From: Atherix ibis
Lineage: Eukaryota; Arthropoda; Insecta; Diptera; Athericidae
Direction: 5' to 3'
Assembly (NCBI GenBank): GCA_958298945.1
Contig: OY282606.1
Location: forward strand, 55,937,920-56,001,919
Length of the DNA stretch: 64,000 nt
In this document: positions 60,793 to 64,000 of the stretch, piece after piece
Position numbering within the stretch: position 1 is the stretch's first letter
Layout of the letters: every line of letters begins with the position of its first letter
Notes under the pieces: generated by a model
The model's database searches: none
What the model saw: the letters and a program-made list of their open reading frames with translations, nothing else
What the model was told of the DNA's origin: nothing
Translations under genes and position numbers: made by a program

Positions 60793-60921
60793 TTAAAACT
60801 GGCCCCCACTGATTTACGCCGTTTCTGTTATTTTGCATGTGTGTGCGTTCTACGAATATATTGCCAACAAAATTCGGCCACAATTTTTTTGTAGAGGCCT
60901 ATCCATTTGTTCTATAATCTA
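60793..60921. repeat. 110-bp direct repeat, copy 2 (repeat D end)
   Basis: Partner of 59041-59156. It has a 14-base insertion (gcatgtgtgtgcg) also present in repeat A near 39654, and ends ggcctatccatttgttctat, then aatctaa. Confidence 0.85.
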
Positions 60922-60984
60922 AAAAATCACGTGTGTTCTGACAGATGTATTGAAGTTGAAAATAAACCAACAGATGGCGCACCA
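60922..60984 (-). mobile_element. IS630/Tc3-type terminal fragment
   Basis: Read on the minus strand, ggtgcgccatctgttggttt and then attttcaactt match the 5' end of the copy at 3.9-4.6 kb (ggccatctgttgatttc...ttcaactt). Confidence 0.6.
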
Positions 60985-61080
60985 TGTACAAATATGTTGT
61001 TCTACGTTCGAACTCTTTAAATATTATATTCAACGGTTAAAGACATAAAATCATATGCAACTTTTGTGGCATCGTGTGCC

Positions 61081-61408
61081 ATAAGGCGTTTTCCTTTGGA
61101 CCAATTTTGCTACTACTCGGTAGATGACCAAAGGAAAGCCAAATTTATAACACTAGTAGATACATAACCTCAAAATAGTCAGCAACAATACTGAGTTTAC
61201 TCACACATAAACAATAAAAACTGAGTTTATTCACACATAAACAATACTGACAAAAATATGACGCTTCAACATAACCAACGAACCCGTAAAACTATCTATT
61301 TTCACTTTAGCAACTAGAATCCACCTAACGTAAATTGTATGCGTAACTCCCAGTTCAATGTGCTCGTTTGTTCGAGGTAGCATAATTGGTCCAATGGAAA
61401 CCGCCTAT
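61081..61408 (-). mobile_element. MITE family H, copy 1 (terminal hairpin)
   Basis: Inverted ends: ggcgttttcctttggaccaa (left) and ggcggtttccattggaccaa (right, reverse complement), each followed by tt.tgctac. The body 61150-61320 is the reverse complement of 63240-63400 (tgagtttattcacacataaa; ccaacgaacccg). The left end also folds on itself: ggc..ttttcctttgg pairs with ccaaaggaaagcc at 61128-61140. Confidence 0.85.
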
Positions 61409-62204
61409 AGTATTTATAATACACTTCCATAGACTGAAAAGCGTGATCAGTAAGCATACGAGTATACGTGTATGTACATACGAGAACATACTCACAGAAA
61501 ACAATTTCCAAGGTTATGAAAAAAAGTATTTTTACTGCCAATACACGTGTTTTAATATAAGTCCATATAAACTTTCTTCATAAAGTACACGTAAATCTTC
61601 GTTCCCTTTTCTTCTCTTCAATTATGTTTTATACATATGTATGTGGACATTTATGGTATATCTTTTTTTTTTGTTCTTTTTTATATTAATTCACTGATGC
61701 ATAAACTTACTTAAAAGGTAGCACAACGAATAAAGTTCTTTTCTCTCTTTTTAGATTTTCACGAAATAACATAAATTTAATTTTATTGCCAACATTGCTG
61801 ATATTTTGCAGTATTTATATGTGGCGTGTTATTGAGAATAAAATCCATTTTCATCATTAATAAACATAAATAGAAGCGTTTAATTTCGCCATCTTTTCTT
61901 TGATAATTTTCTTAAAAATTTTAGAATTACTTGCGCACGTATACACATACTTAGTCACACATCATAATAAAACAAATAAATACAGCGGTCCATAAGTTCA
62001 GAAAGACTTCTCTTTCTAACATGCACTGAAAGATATTAGTAACAGATTTTTCTAAAACTATTTAAGGTTTTTACAGGATGCCCAAATAAAAGTAGATTAG
62101 TTTTTGTAAAGCTTACGCAAATTTTGAAGTTTAATTTTGTCGTATATAACAAAATTTATAATTTTCTATTGTGATCAAAGGACCCAAGCTAGTAAATAAT
62201 AAAG
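61409..62204. other. AT-rich stretch, nothing recognised
   Basis: No gene or element seen between MITE copy 1 and the M2 relic. Confidence 0.5.
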
Positions 62205-62750
62205 CGTGGCAGAATAGTAATTAGACCTTGTACATTAGTTACTCCTAGACATGCAATTAAAGTTTCAATCTCATCCGGTTACTACGCGACACTATTTAGA
62301 ATGATAAGTGAAACTGCGTTTTTGTAGTGCATTACGAAAAATGCAACTAGGAAATTTAAAGCCACGGTGTTGCCATCAAATTTCGTGTTAAGCTTAGTGT
62401 ATGCCGCAAGTGTAACTTACGAAGACTTTTAAAAAGTCTTTTATGAATATTTTTTATCAAAACCATAAGTTCTTCAGTGGCACAAAATATTTTTGGAAGG
62501 CCGAGAAGTAATGGAAAAATAACCTAGTTCAGGAAGCTGTTCATTATCGAAAATTGATGAAAATATAGAACGAGTGATGGCTCTTATGGCGGTTAGCAAT
62601 TAAGATCCTAGAAGGACATTGCAGATACTTGGATGCTGTTGATAACATTTAAAGGAGTATAAACGGGGATTGCAGTTGGAATCTTCTAGCACTGGGATGA
62701 AGAGTTGAATAAATGCCTCCGTTGATGCACAAAACAGCTTCTCTGAAGGG
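62205..62750 (+). pseudogene. Mariner-like relic (family M2), N-terminal half
   Basis: The left end reads cgtggcagaatagtaattag. Blocks in several frames are YAASVTYEDF, VFYEYFLSKPQVLQWHKIF-like LSKP-VLQWHKIFLEGREV, and SLSKIDENIERVMALM. A short C-terminal echo lies near 62640-62740. The catalytic domain is deleted. Confidence 0.7.
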
Positions 62751-63119
62751 GGTAATAAATTAAAATTAAATTGTTGAAAGAAAATGTCATGTGGCCTCGT
62801 ATATAGTCAGTAAAATCTTTATAATATTTTGTATTTTATTATTTTATTCTGACTGTATTGCTTTTCCTGCCAAATAATTATTTCACTGATTTTCAGTTTT
62901 AAATACGATATCTCTCTCATATCTGTAAAATAAAGCGTTGTTTCTAAATATATTTTATACCTTTTTATACCTAGTCCACTAATAAGAAGATAGGGGGTTA
63001 TTGTTACTTTACAGTTAACATATTACACAAAATGTTATTGATGTCCACCATTACTATTGATTTTAAATAAACTGTCTGTAAATTATTGTATATAAACACC
63101 GCTTATTAAAGTTTATATT

Positions 63120-63487
63120 AGCTGTGTTCCATTGGGGAAATTTTGCTACTCGCAACTACTTCTAGCTACTCGCAGCTACACTTGCTCATACAAATGAGTA
63201 GTTCACATGAGTAGTTATGCATACAATTTACGGTAGGGGGATTTTAGTTCCCACAATGAAAATAGATGACCTGCCGGGTTCGTTGGTTATGTTGAAGTGT
63301 CATATGTTTGTTTTTATTGTTTATGTGTAAATAAACTCAGTTTTTATTGTTTATGGGTGAGTAAACTCAGTATTGTTGTTGCATATTTTGAGGTTATATT
63401 TTACTTCTGTCAGTAAATTGTGCGTTCCATTAGGCATCTACTCACAAGTACTTGTGAGTAGCAAAATGTTCCCAATGGAACACAGCT
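63120..63487 (+). mobile_element. MITE family H, copy 2 (terminal hairpin)
   Basis: Inverted ends: agctgtgttccattggg (left; reverse complement of right identical), followed by .a.attttgctact. Flanking att on both sides is a possible 3-bp target copy. The right end folds: gttccattagg...ctactcacaagt pairs with acttgtgagtag...cccaatggaac, with a perfect 24-bp palindrome at 63438-63461. The left subterminal zone repeats gctactcgca and gagtagtt. Orientation is opposite to copy 1. Confidence 0.88.
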
Positions 63488-64000
63488 ATTGTAAGTATTT
63501 AGCCGGTTTTCTTTTCTTTAATAATTATGGATCACTTTCTCCACATTATATTTAAGAACCTTTAAAGCACCACACAGCGACTCTGTGCTTAAATAAATTT
63601 ATATATGAATAAATTCAATGAATATTTTGTTTGAACAAATTGTTTAGACATTTTTAATATTCAAATGTTTTGTAATTAAAATTTATTTAACAGAATTCAC
63701 TCATAATTGAATACAATACGTATTATTTGCAATTTATTTCGAACGCGTATGAAAGTTCGAAGGTGTTTCAGCACTTAACGACTTTGTGCAGAAGCCCTCT
63801 AGTCATACTTTCGCAATTTCATGGAGGGGATATTATGGTATACGTGCAATATCTTTTACATTCTTTACATTTCTATTCTCTAAACTTATAACATCTCAGA
63901 TATTTGAAGTTTAGTAGTAAAAATTTCGTGGTGCAAACCATAGACAATACCAGGTGGGCCAATTTGGACTGATTTTGGCATATTATAGTCTTTGTACTGC
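63488..64000. other. Right edge, nothing recognised
   Basis: AT-rich sequence to the window end; no gene seen. Confidence 0.5.

Overview
The window is AT-rich animal DNA with long introns, dense transposon debris and no bacterial-type gene packing. The one host gene I can identify is a cyclin D gene (CycD) on the minus strand. Its protein, the transposon families (mellifera- and irritans-type mariners, Jockey-, CR1- and R1-like elements) and the base composition point to a brachyceran fly. A tephritid-like fly is plausible, but that is inference and cannot be proved from the sequence alone.

Host gene. CycD coding exon 1 is at 47921-48322 and exon 2 at 2106-2321, both on the minus strand. They join in phase 0 across a 45,599-bp intron (2322-47920). 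Exon 1 carries the LxCxE pocket-protein motif, a 16-Asn run and the start of the cyclin box. Exon 2 (216 nt) carries the next 72 residues. The rest of the gene lies beyond base 1. About 16 kb of 5' flank follows (48323-64000), with a less AT-rich promoter candidate near 50.4-51.4 kb.

Mobile DNA. The giant intron and the 5' flank are a graveyard of elements. (i) There are two nearly complete mariners, 5098-6359 (open 338-codon transposase) and 37441-38671 (frameshifted near the N-terminus). Both keep the D,D34D triad but carry in-frame deletions in the catalytic domain. (ii) At least eight relics belong to another mariner-like family (15.4, 17.4, 20.0, 22.6, 24.0, 27.5, 46.6 and 62.3 kb). (iii) A Tc3/IS630-type family has left relics at 1.2, 3.1, 3.9, 9.2, 24.9, 38.8, 59.2 and 60.9 kb. 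(iv) There is an internally deleted Tc1-like element at 44974-45700. (v) Non-LTR retrotransposon pieces include Jockey-like (1, 8.9-9.9, 12.2-13.3, 56.2 kb), CR1-like (33.1-34.2), R1-like (22.7-23.9), RNase-H-bearing (26.7, 40.3, 41.3) and RTE-like (54.7-56.0, and 57.5-58.6 with a 14-bp target duplication and a poly-A tail). (vi) Two copies of a terminal-hairpin MITE lie at 61.1 and 63.1 kb.

Non-coding structure. Five long hairpins, three of them differing by a single base between arms, sit at 18.4, 20.8, 22.9, 51.8 and 60.6 kb, the last followed by a perfect 17-bp hairpin. A 7-bp CAACAAG satellite fills 43.1-43.56 kb. I saw no tRNA, rRNA or CRISPR-like array, and no second host gene that I could support.
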